Source: Gemmatimonas phototrophica (GTDB taxonomy: Bacteria; Gemmatimonadota; Gemmatimonadetes; Gemmatimonadales; Gemmatimonadaceae). Taken from it: a stretch of DNA of 64,000 nucleotides. Both the position numbers and the translations under genes were made by a program. Under the pieces are notes generated by a model. The model did no database searches. It had not been told where the DNA came from and was given only the letters and a program-made list of their open reading frames with translations. Numbering within the stretch: position 1 is the first letter of the stretch; every line of letters starts with the position of its first letter. The DNA is taken from contig NZ_CP011454.1 of the NCBI RefSeq assembly GCF_000695095.2, positions 2,356,001-2,420,000 on the forward strand, given 5' to 3'. Of this stretch, positions 7,450 to 14,822 are shown piece by piece.

Positions 7450-8193
7450 TCATCGACCGAATAACCGCTTGACGCGCTCCATGAGTCCGGCCTTGAGCGG
7501 CGGCACCGGCAGCGGGTCTTCATCGCGCAATACGCAGTCGGCGTTGGCAAACGTGAGCAGGTGGACTTGTTCATCCGCACCACGTTCCAACAGCCATTCG
7601 CGCGCGCTTGCCAACGAGCGAGCGTCGCCATGGTTATCCGAGGCCAGGATATCGATGAGTCCCTCGCTCAACATGTTTCGCGCCAAATCTGCCGGCACAC
7701 CACGTCCCATGAGGACCGACGCATCGGTCTGGATGACGACGCCCATTCTCCGCCACTCCCGGACGGCATCGAGCGTGCAGCCGAAATATCGCTCCGGATG
7801 TGCCAGCACCGGGGTGCGTCCGGCGCGGGCGATCCGACGAAGCTCGCTACTGGCCCCTCGTGGGAGGCCGCCCCGCGTGAATTCCACGAGAAGCGCCCGG
7901 GACTGCCCCAACGCCAGATGCGGCGCGCTCAGATCCACGTTGGGACTATCGAGCATGATCTCCCACCCCAGTTGCAACGCCAGCCCCGCCGGCGCCCGCT
8001 GCTGCAACTGGGCAAAGAGCTCGCGATGGCGTTCGATCGGTGCGTGCGCGGACTGGCTGGCGTTCAGGTGCGGTGTGCAGACAAGCGTGGTGACGCCCTG
8101 CGCCGCAAACCGTTCCAGCACTGGCAGTGACACGTCGAACGAGGGAGAACCATCGTCCACACCAGGCAACAGGTGCGTGTGGATATCAATCAT
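7450..8193 (-). CDS. PHP-domain tyrosine-protein phosphatase, CpsB/CapC/YwqE-like
   Basis: 247 residues. It opens with MIDIHTHLLPGVDDG, the first metal-binding motif of the PHP superfamily. CTPH (residues 39-42), AHPERY and SDNHGD supply further metal ligands. The layout is that of CpsB/Wzb-type manganese-dependent phosphatases, which dephosphorylate the bacterial tyrosine kinases controlling capsule or exopolysaccharide export. No cognate tyrosine kinase or Wzz protein is in this window. It sits 25 nt upstream of gmhA on the same strand, consistent with a surface-polysaccharide unit. Confidence 0.85.
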   Translation of the reverse strand: MIDIHTHLLPGVDDGSPSFDVSLPVLERFAAQGVTTLVCTPHLNASQSAHAPIERHRELFAQLQQRAPAGLALQLGWEIMLDSPNVDLSAPHLALGQSRALLVEFTRGGLPRGASSELRRIARAGRTPVLAHPERYFGCTLDAVREWRRMGVVIQTDASVLMGRGVPADLARNMLSEGLIDILASDNHGDARSLASAREWLLERGADEQVHLLTFANADCVLRDEDPLPVPPLKAGLMERVKRLFGR

Positions 8194-8280
8194 GCGTCCT
8201 CCCTGGCCAGACCGTGCGCGCGTCGGCGCGCCACGCTGCAGCCCGCACGAGCAAGCCTGGCGCGACGCGACATGCGCCGG

Positions 8281-8652
8281 TCACCCCTTGAGTGCTTCAG
8301 GCAATGCCGCGATGCGCGCCATGGCACGCGCGGCCCGCTCTTCCAGTCGCGCGGGATCGTCCGCTGCCGCCTGGAAGGCGTAAGTGATGAGCGCATCCAC
8401 CGCCAACAGATCGAGCGCCGTGGCGCGCGACGTGGAGCCTGAGGCCAGGAGTTCATCCAACAACTGCTCCCCAGCCTCCAGGCACGCTTCCGGAACCTCA
8501 GCCACAGGACGGGCTGCCGACGCACTAACCAACGTGCTCAGCCGACGGTGGAGAGCGGGTGGTGGTGCGGGATCCATTCGCGCGATCCACTCACCAACCG
8601 TTGCAGCCGTGGCCATGCTTTGCTCCGCGCCGCCAGCGGGCACCATCATCAC
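8281..8652 (-). CDS. Small protein of unknown function downstream of alaS
   Basis: 123 residues, not recognised. It is predicted to be all-helical and Ala/Glu-rich, for example EACLEAGEQLLDELLASG and LLAVDALITYAFQAAADDPARLEERAARAMARI. There is no signal peptide or membrane segment. The GTG at 8652 overlaps the alaS stop (GTGA), and ATGs at 8649 and 8646 are alternatives. The tight coupling to alaS argues that it is a real gene. The 87 nt to the next gene show nothing obvious. Confidence 0.65.
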   Translation of the reverse strand: MMMVPAGGAEQSMATAATVGEWIARMDPAPPPALHRRLSTLVSASAARPVAEVPEACLEAGEQLLDELLASGSTSRATALDLLAVDALITYAFQAAADDPARLEERAARAMARIAALPEALKG

Positions 8653-11429
8653 GCCACCGCCAGCCGCGCAACGATGTCGGCCACTGCGGAAAGCGCACGG
8701 TCGATCTGCGCGGCATCCACCCCCGCTTGGGCCATGTGCGGCTTTCCACCGCCCCGACCACCAACAGTCGCGGCGACATCACGCACAACGATGTCAGCCC
8801 GCAATCCGCGATCACGCACATCATCCGTGACCACCGCGAGCAGCGCCCCCTTCCCGTCTGCCAAAGCCGCGCCCAACACCGCCACACCACTGCCCAGCGC
8901 TTCCCGCACGGCATCACCGAGCGCCTGCAGTGCTTTCACGTCCGCCACGTCCACGCGAGCGGAGACATAGCGTACCCCCGCCTCGTCGGTCGCCTGCGCC
9001 ACCAACTGCTGTGCGAGACCACCGCCCTGAGCACCACCACGCATGGCCTCATCGAGACGCTTCTCCAACTGCTTCCGCTCGTCCATCAGCGCTTCGAGCT
9101 TCCGGTCAATCTGCTCCAGCCCGGTAGCCATCCCCGACAGTGGCACCTTGAGTCGCGACGCGACCTGCAACAGCGTCCGTTCGCGGTCGGCCATAAACTG
9201 GAACGCCCGAGGGCCAGCCACGGCCTCTATACGACGGACGCCGGCGGCCACGCCCCCTTCGCTGACAATGCGCACCAGACCGATTTCGGAGGTGTTGCGC
9301 ACGTGCGTTCCGCCACAGAGCTCCACCGACAACGACGGAATCTCGACGACGCGAACCACATCGCCATACTTCTCGCCAAACAACGCCATCGCGCCTCGTG
9401 CCACTGCTGCCGTATATGAGTCCTCGGCGATCGTTACCGGCACCGACGCCCACACCCCGGCATTCACATCGGCCTCGATGGCGGCCAACTGCTCGGCCGT
9501 CACTGGTCCGTGATGCGTGAAGTCGAAACGCAGTCGATCCGGTGACACCAGTGAGCCGGCCTGATGCACATGCTCGCCGAGCACCTTCCGCAAGGCGGCG
9601 TGCAGCAAGTGCGTGGCGGTATGGTGTCGCTCGGTATCCTTGCGCCGATCACGCGGCACGGCCGCATGCGCACGGCCAAAGGTGATTTCTCCAGAAGCGG
9701 TCCCGATGGCGGCGATCCGACCGTCAAGCTTGCGAACTTCGTTGACGACGACCGACCATCCCTCGCCGGTGATAGTCCCTTGATCGGACACCTGTCCGCC
9801 CGACTCCGCATAGAACGGCGTCTCGCGCAGCATGACCGCCACCCTACCGTCAGCCAGCTGGCGTACCGCCGTCACCAGCGTATCGACTTCGATCACGTCG
9901 TACCCCACGAACCGCCCAAGCTTCTCGAGGTGCTGCTGATCATGCGTCCACTGCGTGGGATCGGCGAAGTCATCGGCGCTCACGGCAATCTGCTTCGACT
10001 TCCGTTCGTCCTGCGACTGCTTGCGCTGCGCGGCCAACGCCTGCTCAAAGCCCGAGATGTCCACGAGATAGCCACGCTCGCGGGCCATCAACTCGGTCAG
10101 GTCAATCGGGAAACCGAAGGTGTCGTACAAACGGAAGGCATCTTCACCAGACAGCGTACCGCGCAAACGGGGCGACCCCTGCGTGGAGTTCTCAGGCGCC
10201 AACTCCTCAAAGCGCGACATCCCGGCATCGATCGTGGCGAGGAAGCGGTCTTCTTCGGCACGCGTCGTCTCGAGAATGTGCTTCCGCCGCACGTGCAACT
10301 CGGGGTACAGGTCACGCATGTGCTCAATGAGCGTTTCCACGACATGCACGAGCGTAGGCTCACGCCGCCCCAGCAGCCAGGCATGCCGCACCGCCCGACG
10401 GAGGATGCGGCGCAGTACATAGCCCCGCCCTTCATTGCTGGGAAACACACCATCCGCCAACAGGAACCCTACCGCACGGGCGTGATCCGCCAGCACGCGG
10501 AACGAGGCCGGATCGATCTCCTTGCCGTCCTTGCCCACCGCCTTGCCAAGACCAACACCCGGGCGATACGGATACTTGATTCCAACAACATCCTCCACCT
10601 TTTCGATGAGCGGACGGAAGCCGTCCGTGTGGAAGTTGTTCGTTACCCCCTGCATGACCGCCGCGATGCGCTCAAGCCCCGCCCCCGTATCCACAGAGGG
10701 CTTGGGGAGCGGCACCAGCGTCCCATCCGCCTGACGGTCATACTGCATGAACACGAGGTTCCAGATTTCCAGGAACCGGCCGGCCTCGGCGCCTTCCACG
10801 AAGGCATCCAGTGAATAGTCGGCAATGTCCGTATTCGTCCACTCGCCAGACGCATCGGCCGGGAACGCCCAGTCAGGTGCCATCTTGGCGAGGTCAACGT
10901 AGATCTCCGTACACGGTCCACACGGACCCGTATCGGCCATCTGCCAGAAATTGTCCTTCGCCCCCAGACCGTAAATGCGGTTGTCTGGCACGTTGGCCAC
11001 ATCCTTCCACAACTGACGCGCTTCATCGTCCTCGTGAAAGACCGTGACACGAAGATGCTCACGCGGGATCTTGAGCTCTTCGGTGACAAACTCCCAGGCG
11101 AAACGGATTGCGTCGCGCTTGAAGTAGTCCCCGAACGAGAAGTTGCCCAGCATCTCGAAAAACGTGTGGTGACGCGCGGTGTGGCCGACCTGCTCGAGGT
11201 CGTTGTGCTTGCCACCGGCGCGCACGCACTTCTGCGACGTGGTGGCGCGCCGCTTGCCTTCGGGCGCGTCCTCCATGCCGAGGAAGACTTTCTTGAACTG
11301 GACCATCCCGGCGTTCGTAAACAGCAGGGTGGGGTCGTCGGAGGGTACGAGCGAAGAGCTCGGACGGATGGCGTGGCCGTTCTTTTCGAAGTAGGCCAGG
11401 AATCGGGCGCGGATTTCGGCTGCGAGCAT
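8649..11429 (-). CDS. alaS: Alanyl-tRNA synthetase
   Basis: 926 residues, full length. Class II catalytic core at the N-terminus (IRARFLAYFEKNGH, FTNAGMVQFK, KCVRAGGKHNDLEQVG, FFEMLGNFSFGDYFK). The editing domain has the zinc motifs HTATH near residue 600 and CGGTH near 705. The C-terminal coiled coil and C-Ala region end in a GGRGGGKPHMAQAG glycine-rich motif. It charges tRNA-Ala and clears mischarged Ser/Gly. There is no Shine-Dalgarno sequence; a TATATT element lies 10-15 nt upstream of the ATG, so near-leaderless initiation from its own promoter is possible. A 42-nt gap separates it from recX. Confidence 0.98.
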   Translation of the reverse strand: MLAAEIRARFLAYFEKNGHAIRPSSSLVPSDDPTLLFTNAGMVQFKKVFLGMEDAPEGKRRATTSQKCVRAGGKHNDLEQVGHTARHHTFFEMLGNFSFGDYFKRDAIRFAWEFVTEELKIPREHLRVTVFHEDDEARQLWKDVANVPDNRIYGLGAKDNFWQMADTGPCGPCTEIYVDLAKMAPDWAFPADASGEWTNTDIADYSLDAFVEGAEAGRFLEIWNLVFMQYDRQADGTLVPLPKPSVDTGAGLERIAAVMQGVTNNFHTDGFRPLIEKVEDVVGIKYPYRPGVGLGKAVGKDGKEIDPASFRVLADHARAVGFLLADGVFPSNEGRGYVLRRILRRAVRHAWLLGRREPTLVHVVETLIEHMRDLYPELHVRRKHILETTRAEEDRFLATIDAGMSRFEELAPENSTQGSPRLRGTLSGEDAFRLYDTFGFPIDLTELMARERGYLVDISGFEQALAAQRKQSQDERKSKQIAVSADDFADPTQWTHDQQHLEKLGRFVGYDVIEVDTLVTAVRQLADGRVAVMLRETPFYAESGGQVSDQGTITGEGWSVVVNEVRKLDGRIAAIGTASGEITFGRAHAAVPRDRRKDTERHHTATHLLHAALRKVLGEHVHQAGSLVSPDRLRFDFTHHGPVTAEQLAAIEADVNAGVWASVPVTIAEDSYTAAVARGAMALFGEKYGDVVRVVEIPSLSVELCGGTHVRNTSEIGLVRIVSEGGVAAGVRRIEAVAGPRAFQFMADRERTLLQVASRLKVPLSGMATGLEQIDRKLEALMDERKQLEKRLDEAMRGGAQGGGLAQQLVAQATDEAGVRYVSARVDVADVKALQALGDAVREALGSGVAVLGAALADGKGALLAVVTDDVRDRGLRADIVVRDVAATVGGRGGGKPHMAQAGVDAAQIDRALSAVADIVARLAVA

Positions 11430-11438
11430 AAGTGGCTC

Positions 11439-11444
11439 AATATA
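11439..11444 (-). promoter_or_regulatory. TATATT -10-like element close upstream of alaS
   Basis: On the minus strand TATATT is followed by GAGCCACTT and the alaS ATG. No purine-rich ribosome-binding site is present. No convincing -35 was found at 17 bp. It belongs to the TANNTT group discussed in the findings. Confidence 0.3.
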
Positions 11445-11471
11445 GACAACTTGGAGAGCGACTGCAGCGGC

Positions 11472-12128
11472 CTAGTGCCCTTCGTGCAAGACCTCTTTGG
11501 CGATACGGCGGGCAATCGTACCTCCGTATCCGCGCCGCAGCAGAAACCCTAGCAGCTTGCGCTGCGCCGCCGCGGGGTCTTCGGCTGTAAGCGAACGGGC
11601 GCGCCTTACGGCGACGGCCCGACAGGCCGCCTCCTCGTCGAAGCCATCCTCAAGCATCGCGTCGGCGACCGCCTCAGAGACCGTGGGACCAGCCACCCCT
11701 TTTCGACGTAACTGCTGCTTCACCCGGGCCGGTGCCTCTCCCTTGCGCAGTCGGGCGGAGGCCTCGGCCTGTGCGACCTGCTCATCGGACAGCACCCCTG
11801 ACTGTTCCAGCCGATCAAGGGCCTCGCGGATCTGCGCCGGAGTCGCGTCGCGCTTACGGAGCCTGACCTCCAATTCCCGGCGCGTGCGACGCCCGCGCGC
11901 CAGATAGTCCAAGGCGCGGTCAGCCAGGTCGGTGATGACGTGCTCGTGCAGCAATCGGTCGAGGACCGTGGGCTCGATGGGCATTCCGGCACGGGTCAGC
12001 CCCGTCTCGGCCATTACACCAATGCCGACGACGAGCTGACGCCCGTCACTGAGCGACAACAGATAGCGACCGGGGCGTCGCGGGGACTCCCGGAGCTCTT
12101 TGAGCAGGAGGGATTCGGAGTGAGTCAT
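11472..12128 (-). CDS. recX: Regulatory protein RecX
   Basis: 218 residues from ATG 12128 (an in-frame TTG at 12134 is possible). It is made of three-helix RecX repeats: ALDYLARGRRTRRELEVRLRKRDATPAQIREALDRLEQSGVLSDEQ, then ASARLRKGEAPARVKQQLRRKGV, then AAQRKLLGFLLRRGYG. RecX binds the RecA filament and inhibits or remodels it. It lies directly behind recA, separated by a very strong hairpin, so it is probably expressed by read-through, as known for recA-recX elsewhere. alaS follows after 42 nt. Confidence 0.92.
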   Translation of the reverse strand: MTHSESLLLKELRESPRRPGRYLLSLSDGRQLVVGIGVMAETGLTRAGMPIEPTVLDRLLHEHVITDLADRALDYLARGRRTRRELEVRLRKRDATPAQIREALDRLEQSGVLSDEQVAQAEASARLRKGEAPARVKQQLRRKGVAGPTVSEAVADAMLEDGFDEEAACRAVAVRRARSLTAEDPAAAQRKLLGFLLRRGYGGTIARRIAKEVLHEGH

Positions 12129-12132
12129 GGGC

Positions 12133-12209
12133 AAAAAAGAGCCGAGGGGCTACTCACGATGAGGAGTGGTGATCCGGGCACCACTTCCCACCGCGAGCAA
12201 CCCCTCGGC
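12133..12209 (-). terminator. Exceptionally long hairpin terminator between recA and recX
   Basis: On the minus strand GCCGAGGGG (12209-12201) pairs with CCCCTCGGC (12149-12141). Pairing continues inward through TTGCTCGCG/CGTGAGTAG with G-U pairs and then GTGGGAAGTGGTG/CACCACTCCTCAT. This gives a stem of about 31 bp with one mismatch and a 7-nt loop. TCTTTTTT follows (12140-12133). The recX ATG starts only a few bases beyond. Confidence 0.9.
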
Positions 12210-12243
12210 CCTCACACACGCGTCCGGTATGAGCGGGCGGTGC

Positions 12244-13320
12244 CTATTCCTCCACTTCGTCTGCCGGTGCATTGGGGGCGGGCGCCGTCATGCCCAGCAC
12301 CACTTTCACCTTCTCCTCAATCTCTGCCATCAGCACGGGATTGTCCTTGAGGAACATCTTGGCGTTCTCACGCCCCTGCCCGATGCGCTGGGAACCATAG
12401 CTGTACCAGGCGCCCGCTTTGTCGATGATGCCGGACTCGGCGCCAATATCGACCAGCAGCGACGTATGGCTGATGCCTTCGGCGTACATGATGTCAAACT
12501 CGGCCTGCTTGAACGGCGGGGCGACCTTGTTCTTCACCACCTTCACACGAACGTGCGACCCGATGACGTCTTCCTTTTCCTTCACGGGACCGATGCGACG
12601 GATGTCCAGACGAAGCGACGCGTAGAACTTGAGCGCCTTACCACCGGTGGTGGTCTCCGGGTTGCCGAACATGACGCCGATCTTTTCGCGCAGCTGGTTG
12701 ATGAACACCACGGAGACCTTGGAACGGGCAATGGCACCGGTCAGCTTGCGCAGCGCCTGGCTCATGAGGCGCGCCTGCAAGCCGACGTGCGAGTCGCCCA
12801 TATCGCCTTCGATTTCCGCCTTGGGCACCAGCGCCGCCACCGAGTCGATCACAATGACGTCTACCGCTCCCGAGCGTACCAGGATCTCGCAGATTTCCAG
12901 TGCCTGTTCGCCTGTGTCAGGCTGCGAGATAAGCAGGTTCTCGATATCCACCCCAAGCTTCTTGGCGTACTCGGTATCGAGGGCGTGCTCGGCATCGATG
13001 TAAGCCGCAACGCCACCCGCACGCTGGGCATTCGCCACGACGTGCAGACAGAGCGTGGTCTTGCCGCTCGACTCAGGACCGTAGATCTCGGTGATGCGAC
13101 CACGCGGAATTCCGCCCACGCCGATTGCCGCATCGAGATTGATCGCACCCGTCGGAATGGACTCGACGCGAACCTTGGAGTCAGTGCCCAGCCGCATGAT
13201 CGAGCCTTTGCCGCAGCTCTTCTCGATTTGCGCGACCGCGAGCGCCAGGGCCTTGCGCTTGTCGTCTGTAATTACCGAACCCGCCATGAGGACCGCCGTC
13301 GTAAGGGGTGAAGCTGCCAT
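12244..13320 (-). CDS. recA: Recombinase RecA
   Basis: 358 residues. Walker [10 protein letters not shown] (residues 81-89), the Walker B strand [14 protein letters not shown], the L1 region [26 protein letters not shown], the L2 region [19 protein letters not shown], and an acidic tail ADEVEE. It catalyses strand exchange and coprotease activation in the SOS response. The ATG at 13320 gives an N-terminus about 11 residues longer than usual; M12 (13287) starts a more typical [14 protein letters not shown]. No clear Shine-Dalgarno marks either. I could not identify a LexA box in the 100 nt upstream. Confidence 0.99.
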   Translation of the reverse strand: MAASPLTTAVLMAGSVITDDKRKALALAVAQIEKSCGKGSIMRLGTDSKVRVESIPTGAINLDAAIGVGGIPRGRITEIYGPESSGKTTLCLHVVANAQRAGGVAAYIDAEHALDTEYAKKLGVDIENLLISQPDTGEQALEICEILVRSGAVDVIVIDSVAALVPKAEIEGDMGDSHVGLQARLMSQALRKLTGAIARSKVSVVFINQLREKIGVMFGNPETTTGGKALKFYASLRLDIRRIGPVKEKEDVIGSHVRVKVVKNKVAPPFKQAEFDIMYAEGISHTSLLVDIGAESGIIDKAGAWYSYGSQRIGQGRENAKMFLKDNPVLMAEIEEKVKVVLGMTAPAPNAPADEVEE

Positions 13321-13372
13321 GCCCTGGCTCGCGAAAATCTAGGGAGAACGCGAGCAGGACCAAGACCCGAAT

Positions 13373-13401
13373 AAAGTACGAAGAAAACGCGATGTGGACA
13401 A
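13373..13401 (-). promoter_or_regulatory. Candidate recA promoter
   Basis: On the minus strand TTGTCC (13401-13396), 17-bp spacer, TACTTT (13378-13373). The predicted start is about 46 nt before the recA ATG. The -10 follows the TANNTT pattern. No palindromic SOS operator is visible around it. Confidence 0.4.
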
Positions 13402-13420
13402 CTACCGCAAGTGCCCGATT

Positions 13421-13786
13421 TCAGGGCAGTTCAAACGCATTGGGTATATGCCTGACACGGACAGTTTGACCGATTATCAGCACTCCAACCACGTCGAAGC
13501 GATACTGCGTGGTTTTGGAGCCGAACCGATCGACCCAGACCCGAGCCGACTTCCCGAGCTCCCACTGTTTCCGGTGGTGCACCGCTTCCACTGGCGACCC
13601 GAAGGACACGCCACGACGCGCCTTGACCTCCACGAATGCCACATGATTGTCACGACGCACCACCAGATCGATGTCGCGGTGTCCACTCCGAAAGCGGTGA
13701 GCCACCACCTGCCATCCATCCCGCATGAGCCAGCGCGCCGCAATGCGTTCGCCAAGCAGTCCAAGTTCCTGCCGCGCTTTCGTCAT
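13421..13786 (-). CDS. YraN/UPF0102 family endonuclease-like protein
   Basis: 121 residues. The fold is Holliday-junction-resolvase/restriction-endonuclease-like: LGLLGERIAARWLMRDGWQVVAHRFRS, then the catalytic-type GHRDIDLVVRRDNHVAFVEVKAR (D in DID, E-V-K), then RKQWELGKSARVWV. Biochemical function in this family is poorly defined, but nuclease activity is expected. It is a lone gene upstream of recA. On the minus strand TAAACT sits 6 nt before the ATG and no Shine-Dalgarno sequence is evident, so it may have a very short leader. Confidence 0.88.
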   Translation of the reverse strand: MTKARQELGLLGERIAARWLMRDGWQVVAHRFRSGHRDIDLVVRRDNHVAFVEVKARRGVSFGSPVEAVHHRKQWELGKSARVWVDRFGSKTTQYRFDVVGVLIIGQTVRVRHIPNAFELP

Positions 13787-13840
13787 GGAGCGAGTTTACC
13801 GCCCCCCTCTGACAAAAGTCGCATCACTTCTTCGCCCATT

Positions 13841-13888
13841 GTGCGATAGCTACGCGGCACGTCGGCGGTGAATGCGGTTCTATCGCAC
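13841..13888. repeat. 9-bp perfect inverted repeat upstream of yraN
   Basis: GTGCGATAG (13841-13849) and CTATCGCAC (13880-13888) are separated by 30 bp. It lies between the end of the glycerophosphodiesterase gene and the start of yraN. There is no T run, so an operator or long hairpin is more likely than a terminator. Confidence 0.5.
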
Positions 13889-13908
13889 GGACCTGGCGCC
13901 GTGGCCGC

Positions 13909-14682
13909 TCACCCCCCGCTGCGCGAGGCGAGAATGAGCCCCGGATCGTCGCTGATGATCCCGTTCACGCCCTTTCGCCACAGCCGATGAGCATGCGACG
14001 CGCTATTCACCGTCCAGATGTGCGTAGGGATCCGGTGCGGACGCATGGTGCGCACAATGGCCCCTACGGGTACGGGAATCCCGATATGCGCTGGGGGAAT
14101 ACACAGCGCGTGATACCACGAGGCCGCGACGGGGCGTCGGAGCAATGCGGGAACCACCAGTCCTGCCGCCTCCGGTTGGCTTGCCCCTAATGCCACATTA
14201 CCGCCCCGCAGCGGACGCGTGCTTTCCGGATCAAACCCGGCGACGATAATGCGCCCTGCGAGCTTGTGACGGGCAATCGCCGCTTGCAGCATGGACGTCG
14301 CGGCGGCCGTCTTCAGCTCAATAATGAGCGGGAGCGTAGCAGGCAGCGCATCGATAACCTCATCGAAGGTCGGCACGCCAACTCTTTTTCCGCGCCAAGG
14401 GAAGTCGCGCCCGTTTCGCGAAAATCGCGCCCCCGCGTCCACGTCGCGTAACTCGGCCGCCGTTCGGCTGGCCACCGGTCCCTTGGCATCAGTCGTTCGA
14501 TCCAACGTCGCATCGTGCATCAGGACCAGCACGCCGTCCTTGGAGAGATGCAGATCGAACTCCACGGCATCGACCCCCAACGCGACCGCTTCCAACAGGC
14601 TGGGCAGCGTGTTCTCAGGGGCGTGCGCCCGGTTGCCGCGGTGACCAATCACCGGCCGAGCGTCTGGATCAAGCAGGATCAT
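13909..14682 (-). CDS. Glycerophosphodiester phosphodiesterase
   Basis: 257 residues from ATG 14682. The frame extends to 14781, but the extension is Arg-rich and runs through a terminator. GDPD/UgpQ signatures: VIGHRGNRAHAPENTLPSLLEA (catalytic HRG and PEN), VDAVEFDLHLSKDGVLVLMHDATLDRTTD (metal ligands E and D, catalytic H), ELKT and HIWTVN near the end. It is cytoplasmic in type, with no signal peptide, and hydrolyses glycerophosphodiesters to glycerol-3-phosphate. There is no Shine-Dalgarno; TATCTT lies 6 nt before the ATG, suggesting a leaderless transcript. Confidence 0.9.
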   Translation of the reverse strand: MILLDPDARPVIGHRGNRAHAPENTLPSLLEAVALGVDAVEFDLHLSKDGVLVLMHDATLDRTTDAKGPVASRTAAELRDVDAGARFSRNGRDFPWRGKRVGVPTFDEVIDALPATLPLIIELKTAAATSMLQAAIARHKLAGRIIVAGFDPESTRPLRGGNVALGASQPEAAGLVVPALLRRPVAASWYHALCIPPAHIGIPVPVGAIVRTMRPHRIPTHIWTVNSASHAHRLWRKGVNGIISDDPGLILASRSGG

Positions 14683-14688
14683 CTGCGC

Positions 14689-14694
14689 AAGATA
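14689..14694 (-). promoter_or_regulatory. TATCTT -10-like element abutting the glycerophosphodiesterase start
   Basis: On the minus strand the order is TATCTT, GCGCAG, ATG. The hexamer occupies -12 to -7 relative to the A of ATG, the geometry expected if transcription starts at the start codon. The -35 region (TTCGGA at 17 bp) is poor. Confidence 0.35.
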
Positions 14695-14736
14695 ATGCCT
14701 CGCCCGGGTATTCCGAACGGACCGTCGGCAACGCCG

Positions 14737-14776
14737 AAAAACGACAACGGGGCGACACCCGAAGGTGCCGCCCCGT
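14737..14776 (-). terminator. Intrinsic terminator of the TonB-dependent receptor gene
   Basis: On the minus strand ACGGGGCGGCACC (14776-14764) pairs with GGTGTCGCCCCGT (14759-14747), with one mismatch and a 4-nt TTCG loop. TTTTT follows at 14741-14737. It isolates the receptor gene from the downstream phosphodiesterase. Confidence 0.88.
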
Positions 14777-14822
14777 CGCAACTCACACCGATGCGATGTG
14801 AGGGGACGCCAACCCTGTCTCG

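Noticed and set aside
7425-7631. N-terminal extension of the GmhA-like protein by 69 residues
   Set aside because: The extension overlaps the coding end of the PHP phosphatase gene in another frame and is Arg/Cys-rich; family alignment from memory begins near MMTRETSPAV.
9564-10814. 416-codon plus-strand open frame opposite alaS
   Set aside because: Antisense shadow of a highly conserved synthetase; low-complexity His/Arg-rich translation.
12166-13311. 381-codon plus-strand open frame opposite recA
   Set aside because: Shadow of recA; composition is typical of antisense translation of a GC-rich gene.
13321-13420. LexA/SOS box upstream of recA
   Set aside because: Neither CTGT-N8-ACAG, GAAC-N4-GTTC nor GTTC-N7-GTTC patterns are present near the promoter.
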